Source of the DNA: Pseudomonadota bacterium
GTDB taxonomy: Bacteria > Pseudomonadota > Gammaproteobacteria > Burkholderiales > Burkholderiaceae_E
Assembly: GCA_963204785.1 (NCBI GenBank)
Contig: CAUJHG010000016.1
Coordinates: 1 to 41,627, forward strand
Length of the DNA stretch: 41,627 nucleotides
Direction of reading: 5' to 3'
Shown here: piece after piece, positions 8,731 through 18,859 of the stretch
Layout of the letters: each line of letters starts with the position of its first letter
How positions within the stretch are numbered: the stretch's first letter is position 1
Notes under the pieces: model-generated
Database searches by the model: none
Seen by the model: the letters and a program-made list of their open reading frames with translations, nothing else
What the model was told of the DNA's origin: nothing
Translations under genes and position numbers: made by a program

Positions 8731-11700
8731 TCACGGCTCCCCGCCGACGGTGAAACCGTAGTTCGAGGCGAGCCACTCCGAGTAGGCCTGCATCTGCACC
8801 GTGCCGACCAGCGTCGGCTCGCCGTAGGCATCGTTCATCGGCGCATCGAAGCGCGTGATGAAACCGAGCGTGTCGCGCCACTGCATCCCGGCCACCGGCG
8901 CGATGCGCTGCGGTCGGGACCAGAGCGCGATCCCCAGCGCGTTGCGCTTGTGGAAGTCGCGATCTCCGATGCGATCGAGGTTGGAGTCGTGCAGCAGCGG
9001 CGAACTCACGCGCTCGAACTCGCTGGTCAGCGCGAACATGCGCACCCCTGCCGAGCGCGCCTGCGAATGCATCCATGCCAGGGCGACATCGGAGAGATCT
9101 CCCTCCGCATAGCTGCCGCCGATGTCGCTGTGGGCGCCGATGAAGCCGCGCTCGATCCGTACGCCACCCAGCGGACTGCCAGCGATCGACTCCGCCGGAA
9201 ACAGCGTGCGGTGCTCGTTGAGCGCGACCGCATGCGCCGCGTAGGCGACCTGTGTCGGGACCGCGAGATCCCAGGCAGCATCGAGGATGCCGCCGATCCC
9301 GAACTGCGCGACCGTGTCCCACAGTCCCAGGAAACGCAGGCGCACGCAGGCGCCCAGGCGCTCCCAGGCGCCCGAGTCGATGCGCTGCGCAACCCGGTTG
9401 GCGAAGTCCCGCGCCATCGCCGCGCCTCGCGAGAAGCCGATCACGTCGACGTCCAGCCAGCGCCCGGCCGACTCCGGCGCCGACACCGTTCGGGTCAGTT
9501 GCTCGAGCATGTGGTCGACGCGGGTCCGCGCAGTTCGCGCGTCGACGAGGTCGATCGCTCCGGCACGGATTCCGCTTGCTGCGTCGCTGCGCCCGACCCC
9601 GGCCATGTACCAGACCCGTCCGTCGGCATAGGCGCGCGCCAGCTTGTAGACGTTGGACCAGTCGTCCAGGCGCGCCGGCGGGTCGCTGTTGCCGGTGCCA
9701 TCGAAGGCGAAGAGCAGCAGGCCGGAAGGGTCGATGCGGGTCAGGGGATCGTTGCCCGCGTACGCGTACGGGTTCGGGCCGCCGCGCAGACCGAGCGGAT
9801 CGGGGCTCAGGTAGCGCCCGCTGTCCGGGTCGTACCAGCGGTGATCGTTGTAGTACAGGCCGGTGGCGGAATCCTCCCACTGGCCAGGCAGTCGGAGCAT
9901 GGGATCGAAGCCCGGCTGACCCTCCTGCCGCACCACCCGCCCGAAGGGAGCGTGCGCGACCTGCCAGAGGATCTCGCCACGCGCGCCGCTGGCCGCCACC
10001 GGAGCGCCGCGATGGTCGAGGTGGAGCCAGGCGACTCGTGCAGCCCCGGAAGCAAGGTCGACCACTGCCAGCGGGCGCTCACCGAGATGAAGGTGGATGC
10101 GCAGCACACGCCCCTGCTCGTCGAGTTCGGCAAGCTGTCGGCGCTGCTCGTCGAACAGGTGGTAGCGCCAGCGCCCTCCGGTCTGCGTGGCGATCCGCTC
10201 GCCGCGATGGTTGTACCGGTAGGCCGCAAGCAGCGCACCACTGCGATCACGAACCTCGGCGAGCAGCCCCATCGAGTTCCAGCGATAGCGACGGCGCGCA
10301 TCGCGCAACAGGCGCCCGGCCGCATCCCAGGCGATCGGCGCGCCGCTGTCGGCGCTGATCGGCGCACCAGGATCGCTTGCGTCATCGGGAACGACCGCGG
10401 CGCCGGAAGCAGGCGCCGCGGCCAGGGCGACGCGGTTGGAGCGCATCCCTCGCGCATCGGGTCGATACGCGAATGGCGCGTCGGGAAGGACACCAGCGAG
10501 CCTGGCTGCGGCGCCGTCACCCAGCGGATTGCCGTTCGCATCGTAGGCACGCCGCCAGACCGTCTCCCCGCCCGGGCCGCGGCCCAGCGCCTGGACCAGC
10601 CGCCCGGCGCGGTCGTACAGGTGCAGGCTGCGCTCCTCGCCGCGGATCCACCCGAGCAGGCGCCCGTGCGCGTCGAAGCCGAGCCGGTGATCGAGCAGGT
10701 CGCAGCGGCCGGGCGCCGCGCTCGGCCCGCGATCGCACAGGCGCCGCGGACGGCCGGCCGGGTCACGCATGATGGAGATCCGGGCGCCATTGCCCAGTTC
10801 GGCGTGGCGCAGGCCCGACGGGCCGCCTTCCAGCGCTCCGACCAGACGCAGGCGTTGCGGCTTCGCGGCGGCCGAGGCAGCGCGCTCGAGATCGACCGCC
10901 ACCACCTGGCCTGCGTCGTCGCGAACCAGGTGCAGCCAGCTCCCGTCCGGCAGCGACCACGCCCGCGGGTGGTGCTCGCCAGCGTGGTAGCGGTAGTGCG
11001 TGTCGAAGGCTGCTTCCCGCCCGGTGGCCAGGTGCAGCCGCACGGTACGTCGCACCAGCCGACCTGCGTCGTCGTAGGCGTAGCGCTCGGACTGCAGCGG
11101 GTGCGTCACTGCAGCGAGCCGCCCCCCTGCGTGCAGGAAACGTGTCGACACCGGCGCTGCACCGGAACGCGACACTTCGTGCCCGGTCAGCCGGCCTGTG
11201 GCGTCGTAGCGGTGCCTGGCCGTGGCGCCGTCGGCAACGGTCTCGGTGAGCACCCTGCCGTCGCCGTCCCGGCGCCAGCGGGTGAGCCCGCTGTCGGGCG
11301 AATCCGAGGCCACCATGCGGCCGAAATCATCCAGCCAGTAGCGGGTCAGGGCGCCGTTGCCCGCGCGATGCATCCAGCTGCCGTCGGGTTCGGGGCGAGC
11401 CTCGGGAGGAAGCGCCAGTGCGCCGCCCAGCCCGGGCGGCAGGGCGCCTGCCTGCAGGGCACGCCGGATGCGCACACCGCCAGTCACCTGCACGCGGCCC
11501 TGCACCCGCGCGACGGCCGGCGCGTACCCGTGCTCGTGCAAGGTCTGCGGCTGGAGATCGCGCCCATAGGCGATCTCCAGCAGATGCTCACGCCCCGGAA
11601 CCACGCTGGGCCGGCGCAGGCGCATCGGACGATCGAGCACCGGGTCATCGGCCCAGTCGATCCGCAACCACCTCACTGGGTGGAGGCCGTCCACACCGAA

Positions 11701-13260
11701 GTGAGCGCTCACATCGCTTGTGCTGGCGCCGATCGCGCGCAGATCTTCCGCGCTCGTGCCCACGCCACCCAGGCCTGCCGGGCCGAGACCCGACGCTGCC
11801 GATTCCACCGCGGCCAGCCGGCCTTGCCGGTCGTAGGAGAGGCGCCACCACCGCCCCCCTGCCTGGACCTCGGCGAGCCGGCCGTCGTGATGACGGTAGC
11901 GGACCCCCACCGGCGGGCAGGCATCGCATCCCGGCCCCTGCCCCTCGGTGAGCCGTCGCGTGACGCCGTCGACATCGACGCGCCAGCGATAGCTGGCCAG
12001 CACCACGCCGCCGCGCGATACCTGCGTCTCGCCCGCCGCCCCGGGCAACGCATCGCCAGGGTAGGCGAACTGCAGTGCCTGCGCTTCGGGCACACCGGCA
12101 GCGCGTGAGTGGACCACCCGCCCCTGTTCGTCATAGCGATACTCGCTGTCGCGGCCATCGGGCAGCACCACGGCGCTCAGCATCGCACGGGCGGTAGCAG
12201 CGTTGCCGGCCGCTTCGCGGCCCGCGTAGCGGTAGCGCACCTCGTCGCCCTCGGGCTGCCGCACCAGCACCAGGCGCCCGCGGGCGTCGTGGTGATATTC
12301 GATGCGCCGGCCATCGGGGCGTTCGAGCGCAGCCAGACGCACCGCCGATCGTGCACCGGAGCCGGACCAGGGCGAGCGCCGGCCCTCGTCGGTGTAGTGC
12401 AGCCGTACGCGCCGGCCCGCGGAATCCGCAACCGATGCGAGCCGCGCGGGCGCTCCCTCGTAGTGCAGCACGATTCGCTGCGCGCCATCGGTGAGCAACA
12501 GCAGGCGACCGTCATCGGCGAAATGCAGTTGCCTGCCGTCACGCCAGCGCCAGACGAAACGCGCCCGCGAGCCTGCGCCAGGCGCAGCAGCCTGCCCATC
12601 GCCAGCGGGAGGCAGCGGCAAGGTGTCGAGCACGCCGTCGTCGCGGCGCAGGGCAATGCGCCGCGACACACCGCCCGCCACCGGCACCGCTTCACCGAAG
12701 TGGACGACCCGACCATCGGCCTGCAGCACCTGCATCCGGCGTAGGCCATCAGGCCCGGTGTCTGCGTGCAGGCGCGTCTCGAAGCCATGTCGCCAGCCCG
12801 GCCCGAGCGGGCCCGCTGCCGCGAACTCGCTCGAGTAGATCCGCGAGAAGACCAGTTCGAGGGGCGCACCCAGTCGCAGCGCGGGAAGGGACTCGGTGAC
12901 GGGGATGTGCAGGTCCACGGCACGATCCAGCTTTGCGCCGGTCGTGAGGTCTGCCGGGTTGCCGGCGGTCTGGGGGAGATCCGCCCCGGAAAGGCTCGCC
13001 GGCTCGGCCGGCATGCAGGCCAGCGCCAGCCGAGCCGGCAAGCTGCCGACGAGGCCATCGCGCAGACCGGCGGCCGCACCCAGCAGACCACTGACCAGCG
13101 CGGACACCAGCCCCTGCGCGCCCTGCAGTGCGCCGGCACCTGCGGCCGTGCAGACCCCGGCCGCGCTCGCCGCTGCGGCATGAAGCAGGACTGCTGCCGC
13201 CAGTGCCACGCAGGCACCCCGAAACCTCCGCTGCCCCAGACCCGGATCGCATCGCCCCAT
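8731..13260 (-). CDS. Sec-exported RHS/YD-repeat protein with C-terminal Tle1/DUF2235-like lipase domain
   Basis: A 1509-residue polymorphic-toxin-like protein. The start at 13260 follows a strong GGGAGG ribosome site and opens with a Sec signal (hydrophobic VALAAAVLLHAAAASA, about residues 17-33). Then comes a DUF6531-like segment (NPADLTTGAKLDRAVDLHIP ... IYSSEFAAAGPLGPGW, about 100-165), about a dozen YD repeats (YDEQGRVV, YDRQGRLAAV, YDATGRLTG, YDDAGRLVR, YDRAGRLVQ, YNHRGERI) and the RHS core end. The autocleavage signature is complete: DPLGL at 1154-1158, exactly 18 residues, then DPSGL at 1177-1181. The roughly 328-residue tail has the family landmarks FDGTGN (1186-1191), GFSRG with Ser1277, GLWDTV with Asp1315 and GAHSDIGGSY with His1377, the Ser-Asp-His order of Tle1-type phospholipases. 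No PAAR or VgrG part is visible. Phospholipase activity is inferred from family resemblance. Confidence 0.9.
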   Translation of the reverse strand: MGRCDPGLGQRRFRGACVALAAAVLLHAAAASAAGVCTAAGAGALQGAQGLVSALVSGLLGAAAGLRDGLVGSLPARLALACMPAEPASLSGADLPQTAGNPADLTTGAKLDRAVDLHIPVTESLPALRLGAPLELVFSRIYSSEFAAAGPLGPGWRHGFETRLHADTGPDGLRRMQVLQADGRVVHFGEAVPVAGGVSRRIALRRDDGVLDTLPLPPAGDGQAAAPGAGSRARFVWRWRDGRQLHFADDGRLLLLTDGAQRIVLHYEGAPARLASVADSAGRRVRLHYTDEGRRSPWSGSGARSAVRLAALERPDGRRIEYHHDARGRLVLVRQPEGDEVRYRYAGREAAGNAATARAMLSAVVLPDGRDSEYRYDEQGRVVHSRAAGVPEAQALQFAYPGDALPGAAGETQVSRGGVVLASYRWRVDVDGVTRRLTEGQGPGCDACPPVGVRYRHHDGRLAEVQAGGRWWRLSYDRQGRLAAVESAASGLGPAGLGGVGTSAEDLRAIGASTSDVSAHFGVDGLHPVRWLRIDWADDPVLDRPMRLRRPSVVPGREHLLEIAYGRDLQPQTLHEHGYAPAVARVQGRVQVTGGVRIRRALQAGALPPGLGGALALPPEARPEPDGSWMHRAGNGALTRYWLDDFGRMVASDSPDSGLTRWRRDGDGRVLTETVADGATARHRYDATGRLTGHEVSRSGAAPVSTRFLHAGGRLAAVTHPLQSERYAYDDAGRLVRRTVRLHLATGREAAFDTHYRYHAGEHHPRAWSLPDGSWLHLVRDDAGQVVAVDLERAASAAAKPQRLRLVGALEGGPSGLRHAELGNGARISIMRDPAGRPRRLCDRGPSAAPGRCDLLDHRLGFDAHGRLLGWIRGEERSLHLYDRAGRLVQALGRGPGGETVWRRAYDANGNPLGDGAAARLAGVLPDAPFAYRPDARGMRSNRVALAAAPASGAAVVPDDASDPGAPISADSGAPIAWDAAGRLLRDARRRYRWNSMGLLAEVRDRSGALLAAYRYNHRGERIATQTGGRWRYHLFDEQRRQLAELDEQGRVLRIHLHLGERPLAVVDLASGAARVAWLHLDHRGAPVAASGARGEILWQVAHAPFGRVVRQEGQPGFDPMLRLPGQWEDSATGLYYNDHRWYDPDSGRYLSPDPLGLRGGPNPYAYAGNDPLTRIDPSGLLLFAFDGTGNSDPPARLDDWSNVYKLARAYADGRVWYMAGVGRSDAASGIRAGAIDLVDARTARTRVDHMLEQLTRTVSAPESAGRWLDVDVIGFSRGAAMARDFANRVAQRIDSGAWERLGACVRLRFLGLWDTVAQFGIGGILDAAWDLAVPTQVAYAAHAVALNEHRTLFPAESIAGSPLGGVRIERGFIGAHSDIGGSYAEGDLSDVALAWMHSQARSAGVRMFALTSEFERVSSPLLHDSNLDRIGDRDFHKRNALGIALWSRPQRIAPVAGMQWRDTLGFITRFDAPMNDAYGEPTLVGTVQMQAYSEWLASNYGFTVGGEP

Positions 13261-13265
13261 TGCGC

Positions 13266-13287
13266 CCTCCCTGCCATCGTCGGGAGG
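13266..13287 (-). promoter_or_regulatory. Inverted repeat covering the ribosome binding site of the RHS gene
   Basis: On the coding strand CCTCCC, a 10-nt loop, then GGGAGG end five bases before the ATG at 13260. GGGAGG is the Shine-Dalgarno sequence itself, so a 6-bp G/C-rich stem would hide it. This could lower or condition translation of the large toxin-like protein; the pairing is seen, the regulation is inferred. Confidence 0.45.
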
Positions 13288-13407
13288 CTAGGCGCGACGC
13301 AGCGCGGCCGCCATTGCGCACGCGGTCTAGTTCATTCGAAACGGGGGGTCGGCCGGTGCTCGGAATCGGCGGCAGCGCAGTCGTGCCGCGCGCCGCAGGG
13401 AGTGTGG

Positions 13408-15790
<2,383 letters not shown>

Positions 15791-16051
15791 TTACTGGAGC
15801 GGGACGATCTCTACGGTGTGACGGCGCAGCGCGCCCTTCACCGCGAACTTCACCTGCCCGTCCACCAGCGCATACAGCGTGTGGTCCTTGCCCTTGCCGA
15901 CGTTCACGCCGGGATGGAACCTGGTGCCGCGCTGGCGCACGATGATCGAGCCCGCCGAGACGGTCTCACCACCATAGGCCTTGACGCCCAGCATCTTCGG
16001 CTGGGAATCGCGCCCGTTGCGCGTCGAGCCGCCGCCCTTCTTCTGTGCCAT
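15791..16051 (-). CDS. rpmA: 50S ribosomal protein L27
   Basis: An 86-residue bacterial L27 whose N-terminus reaches the peptidyl-transferase centre. It begins [19 protein letters not shown] and continues [20 protein letters not shown], all highly conserved, with the usual length. The conserved N-terminus starts directly at MAQKK, so no cleavable leader of the Firmicutes type is present. It lies 12 bp behind rplU in the same transcript. Confidence 0.98.
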   Translation of the reverse strand: MAQKKGGGSTRNGRDSQPKMLGVKAYGGETVSAGSIIVRQRGTRFHPGVNVGKGKDHTLYALVDGQVKFAVKGALRRHTVEIVPLQ

Positions 16052-16063
16052 GGTGCCCTCTCC

Positions 16064-16651
16064 TTACTTGCGCTTGCCGGCGATCAGCTCGTCGGTGAGC
16101 TTCTCGAACGCATCCCAGTCGCCCGCGGCGGCCAGCCTGGCCTGCTCGCCCCAGGTCGACGGGTCGTGCATCGCAAAACGCGGCCCGGCCGCGCGCAGCA
16201 CTTCCTTCAGGCGCTCCACCGGCGCCTCGGCGAGCTGCGTGAAGGTGACGATGCCGGCCCTTGCCAAGATCTCGCGGATCTTCGGACCGATGCCCTCGAT
16301 CTTCTCGAGGTCGTCGGCGGCGGCAGCGCTCTCGCCCAGCGCCGAGGCGATCTTCCCGATGAAGAGCTCGGTGTAGTTCTGGCGATGGCCCTGCTGCTTC
16401 CGGTAGTGCTTGCGACGACGCATCTTGAAGATGCGGATCTTGTCGTGCCGACCGTGGGACACCACCGTTGCCGAAACCGTCGCCCCTGCCACCAGCGGCG
16501 CGCCGACCGCGAGCTGGTCGCCTGCGCCGACCGCCAGCACCTGGTCGATCGTGATTTCAGCCCCGATGTCCGCCGGCATCTGTTCTACTTTGATCTTGTC
16601 GCCGGCAGCAACCTTGTACTGCTTGCCGCCGGTTTTTATGACCGCGTACAT
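16064..16651 (-). CDS. rplU: 50S ribosomal protein L21 with C-terminal helix-hairpin-helix extension
   Basis: The first ~102 residues are ordinary L21 ([18 protein letters not shown] ... [18 protein letters not shown]), which binds 23S rRNA. The frame does not stop there: about 93 further residues follow, with a helix-hairpin-helix signature ([20 protein letters not shown], residues 114-133), then TFTQLAEAP and a [20 protein letters not shown] segment. This is the same kind of domain seen in L21 fusion proteins of some alphaproteobacteria and Bacteroidetes; betaproteobacterial L21 is normally about 103 residues. The start at 16651 fits the L21 N-terminus and follows an AGAGG site. The tail might add a nucleic-acid-binding contact on the ribosome surface, which is inference. 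Confidence 0.95.
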   Translation of the reverse strand: MYAVIKTGGKQYKVAAGDKIKVEQMPADIGAEITIDQVLAVGAGDQLAVGAPLVAGATVSATVVSHGRHDKIRIFKMRRRKHYRKQQGHRQNYTELFIGKIASALGESAAAADDLEKIEGIGPKIREILARAGIVTFTQLAEAPVERLKEVLRAAGPRFAMHDPSTWGEQARLAAAGDWDAFEKLTDELIAGKRK

Positions 16652-16680
16652 GGGAACCTCTGGATTCTGTGACTGTGGAT

Positions 16681-16697
16681 GGATCCGGGGTGGATCC
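16681..16697 (-). promoter_or_regulatory. Small hairpin in the rplU leader
   Basis: Two GGATCC boxes flank five bases in the ~95-nt leader between the predicted promoter and the rplU start. A 6-bp stem can form. Leader structures used for ribosomal-protein feedback are known in other bacteria; nothing here proves such a role. Confidence 0.3.
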
Positions 16698-16754
16698 GAC
16701 CGCCTTCCCCGACACCAGGACAGCAAGCGCCATCGCGCAGCCAGGGAACCGGGC

Positions 16755-16783
16755 ATGATACAAGCATTCCCGATCCCGGACAA
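16755..16783 (-). promoter_or_regulatory. Sigma-70-type promoter for rplU-rpmA
   Basis: On the minus strand TTGTCC (16783-16778), a 17-bp spacer and TATCAT (16760-16755) give a good housekeeping promoter facing rplU, about 104 bp before its ATG. It is in the divergent gap to ispB. Confidence 0.65.
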
Positions 16784-16835
16784 GATCAGGAATGAGTGAA
16801 GGCAGTTCTCCCTGCCGCGTCCGATCGCGCGGCCC

Positions 16836-16841
16836 TATAAT
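16836..16841 (+). promoter_or_regulatory. Perfect -10 hexamer upstream of ispB
   Basis: TATAAT, 79 bp before the chosen ispB start. The matching -35 is poor. Transcription from here begins near 16848, which argues against the in-frame start at 16792. Confidence 0.45.
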
Positions 16842-16920
16842 CCCCGCGCGCCCCAGGGCGCCACCCACCAACCGCCCACCGAGCGCACACTGCGCCACAA
16901 GCGCCTTGAAGCCCGCCGAA

Positions 16921-17874
16921 ATGTTCCCGGTGCTCGCCGCCGACCTTGCCGAGGTCGACCGGGTGATCCGCACCCGCCTGAGGTCCGAGGTCGCCCTGGT
17001 CAGCACGGTGGCCGACTACATCATCGCCGCTGGCGGCAAGCGGATGCGGCCGGTGCTGCTGCTGCTCGTCGCGCGCGCTCTCGGCTACCAGGGCAGCACG
17101 CACCACCAGCTGGCAGCGGTGATCGAGTTCATCCACACCGCCACCCTGCTGCACGACGACGTGGTCGACGAGTCGCAGCTGCGGCGCGGACGCAAGACCG
17201 CCAACGCAGCCTTCGGCAACGCCGCCTCGGTGCTGGTGGGCGACTTCCTTTACTCGCGCGCCTTCCAGATGATGGTCGAGGCCGACGACATGCGCATCAT
17301 GCAGGTGCTGGCCGACGCCACCAACGTGATCGCCGAGGGCGAGGTGCTGCAGCTGATGAACTGCAACGACCCCGACGTCGACGAGGCGCGCTACCTGCAG
17401 GTGATCCGCTACAAGACCGCCAAGCTGTTCGAGGCTGCAGCGCAGGTGGGCGCGATCCTGTGCAAGGCGCCGCCCGCAGTTGAAGAGGCTGCCGCCGAGT
17501 ACGGACGTCGGCTCGGCACCGCATTCCAGCTGATCGACGACGTGCTCGACTACTCGGGGATCACCGACGAGATCGGCAAGAACGTCGGCGACGACCTGCG
17601 CGAGGGCAAGCCCACCCTGCCGCTGCTGTACGCGATGGCAAGCGGCAGCGCCGCCGAGCGCGAGATGGTGCGCGAAGCCATCGCCCGGGGGCACACCGAG
17701 CGCTTCGACGAGATCACCGCCGCGATCCGGCGCACCGGCGCGCTCGAGTACACGCGCGAGCGCGCCCGGGCCGAGGCACGGGCGGCCGCCGACGCGGTCT
17801 CGGAACTGGCCCCTTCCGCTTACCGCGACGCACTGCTATACTTTACGACTTACTCGATCGAGCGCGACCGCTAG
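16921..17874 (+). CDS. ispB: Octaprenyl (long-chain trans-polyprenyl) diphosphate synthase
   Basis: Makes the all-trans polyprenyl chain of ubiquinone by adding isopentenyl units to an allylic diphosphate. The 317-residue product has both aspartate-rich motifs that hold the magnesium-diphosphate: DDVVD at residues 79-83 (in LLHDDVVDESQLRRG) and DDVLD at 206-210. GGKRMRP near residue 40 and GEVLQL, YKTAKLF and GDDLREGKPTLPLLYA also fit. The frame is open from 16792, but that stretch is low-complexity and crosses the -10 element. I took the ATG at 16921, from which the protein matches family length; a TTG at 16906 is an alternative. Synteny (divergent from rplU, ahead of tRNA-Pro) fits betaproteobacteria. 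Confidence 0.93.
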   Translation: MFPVLAADLAEVDRVIRTRLRSEVALVSTVADYIIAAGGKRMRPVLLLLVARALGYQGSTHHQLAAVIEFIHTATLLHDDVVDESQLRRGRKTANAAFGNAASVLVGDFLYSRAFQMMVEADDMRIMQVLADATNVIAEGEVLQLMNCNDPDVDEARYLQVIRYKTAKLFEAAAQVGAILCKAPPAVEEAAAEYGRRLGTAFQLIDDVLDYSGITDEIGKNVGDDLREGKPTLPLLYAMASGSAAEREMVREAIARGHTERFDEITAAIRRTGALEYTRERARAEARAAADAVSELAPSAYRDALLYFTTYSIERDR

Positions 17875-17887
17875 GTTGCGCCACCGA

Positions 17888-17915
17888 GCCAGGCAGATCC
17901 CGACTCAGGCCTGGC
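17888..17915 (+). terminator. Hairpin downstream of ispB
   Basis: GCCAGGC (17888-17894) and GCCTGGC (17909-17915) form a perfect 7-bp stem around a 14-nt loop, 13 bp after the ispB stop. No U-run follows, so it may act as a 3' end stabiliser or weak terminator. Confidence 0.35.
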
Positions 17916-17975
17916 GCGGGGCGATCGAAGCCGTCTTCGGCGCTCCCCTGTGCGTACAGGGTGCGGCGCAGGACT

Positions 17976-18052
17976 CGGGGTGTAGCTTAGCCTGGTAGAG
18001 CGCTACGTTCGGGACGTAGAGGCCGGAGGTTCGAATCCTCTCACCCCGACCA
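17976..18052 (+). tRNA. tRNA-Pro, anticodon CGG
   Basis: A 77-nt cloverleaf with CCA encoded. The acceptor stem CGGGGTG pairs with CACCCCG. The anticodon stem CTACG/CGTAG (18003-18007 and 18015-18019) encloses the loop TTCGGGA with anticodon CGG at 18010-18012, which reads CCG codons. The T arm is GGAGG-TTCGAAT-CCTCT. The loop is the same as in E. coli proK. It stands alone between ispB and phoB. Confidence 0.96.
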
Positions 18053-18169
18053 GAATTTCCATTCCAGATCAATCGCTCAGATGACATCGGGTTCGACTCC
18101 TTCGAGCGCGAGGCCCGGTCGTGCGACAGCGCCGCTCCGCACACGGAATTTCTGACCGACCCGGCAGCC

Positions 18170-18859
18170 ATGCAGAAACGCATCCTCATCGTCGACGACG
18201 AACCTTCCATCCGGGATCTGGTGGCGTTTGCGCTGCGCAAGGCCGACATGCAGCCCGTCCAGGCGGCCGACGCTGCCGAGGCGCTGGCGGTGCTGGCCGA
18301 CATGCCACCCGATCTGATGCTGCTGGACTGGATGCTGCCGGGTGTCTCCGGACTGGAGTTGGCGCGCCGCCTGCGGCGCGAGCGCGGCACGGCGACGGTG
18401 CCCATCATCATGCTGACCGCGCGCGGCGAGGAGATCGACCGCGTCAACGGCTTCGAGGCGGGCGTGGACGATTACGTGGTCAAGCCGTTTTCCACACGCG
18501 AGCTGATCGGCCGCATCCGCGCCGTGCTGCGCCGCAGCCAGGGCGACGACGGCAGCAGCAGCCTGGTTGCCGGTTCGCTGCGTATCGACGTGCCGGCGCA
18601 TCGGGTCTTCGTCGCCGATGTCGAACTGGAGCTCAGCCCCACCGAATATCGCCTGCTGCACTTCTTCATGAGCAACCCGGAGCGCGCCTGCACGCGCAGC
18701 CAGTTGCTCGACCGTATCTGGGGTGGTGACGCTTACGTGGAGGAGCGCACGGTGGACGTGCACATCCGCCGGCTGCGCCGGGCGCTGGAACCGCACGGGC
18801 TGGCCGGCATGGTGCAGACGGTGCGCGGCACGGGCTATCGCTTCTCCACCGCACCATGA
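18170..18859 (+). CDS. phoB: Phosphate regulon response regulator PhoB
   Basis: An OmpR-family transcription factor activated by phosphorylation under phosphate limitation; it binds Pho boxes. The 229-residue product has a receiver domain with the acidic pocket in LIVDDEPSIR, phospho-acceptor Asp53 in LLDWMLPG, and Lys105 in DYVVKPFS. The C-terminal winged-helix domain shows LELSPTEYRLLHFFM, RSQLLDRIWG, VEERTVDVHIRRLRRAL and TVRGTGYRF. The DWMLPG/SGLELARRLRR pattern is closer to PhoB than to other OmpR regulators. It begins 117 bp after tRNA-Pro with a weak ribosome site. I see no good Pho box in that gap. Its stop overlaps the phoR start by 4 bp. Confidence 0.94.
   Translation: MQKRILIVDDEPSIRDLVAFALRKADMQPVQAADAAEALAVLADMPPDLMLLDWMLPGVSGLELARRLRRERGTATVPIIMLTARGEEIDRVNGFEAGVDDYVVKPFSTRELIGRIRAVLRRSQGDDGSSSLVAGSLRIDVPAHRVFVADVELELSPTEYRLLHFFMSNPERACTRSQLLDRIWGGDAYVEERTVDVHIRRLRRALEPHGLAGMVQTVRGTGYRFSTAP

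Noticed and set aside
8626..12108. Plus-strand open frame of more than 1100 codons
   Set aside because: It is entirely antisense to the RHS gene. The RHS strand has clear YD repeats, a signal peptide and catalytic motifs, while this frame has no recognisable domain; in very GC-rich DNA such mirror frames are common.
16792..16920. Longer N-terminus for IspB
   Set aside because: The stretch contains the TATAAT element and is Arg/Pro-rich without similarity to the enzyme; translation from 16792 would need a transcript starting further upstream.
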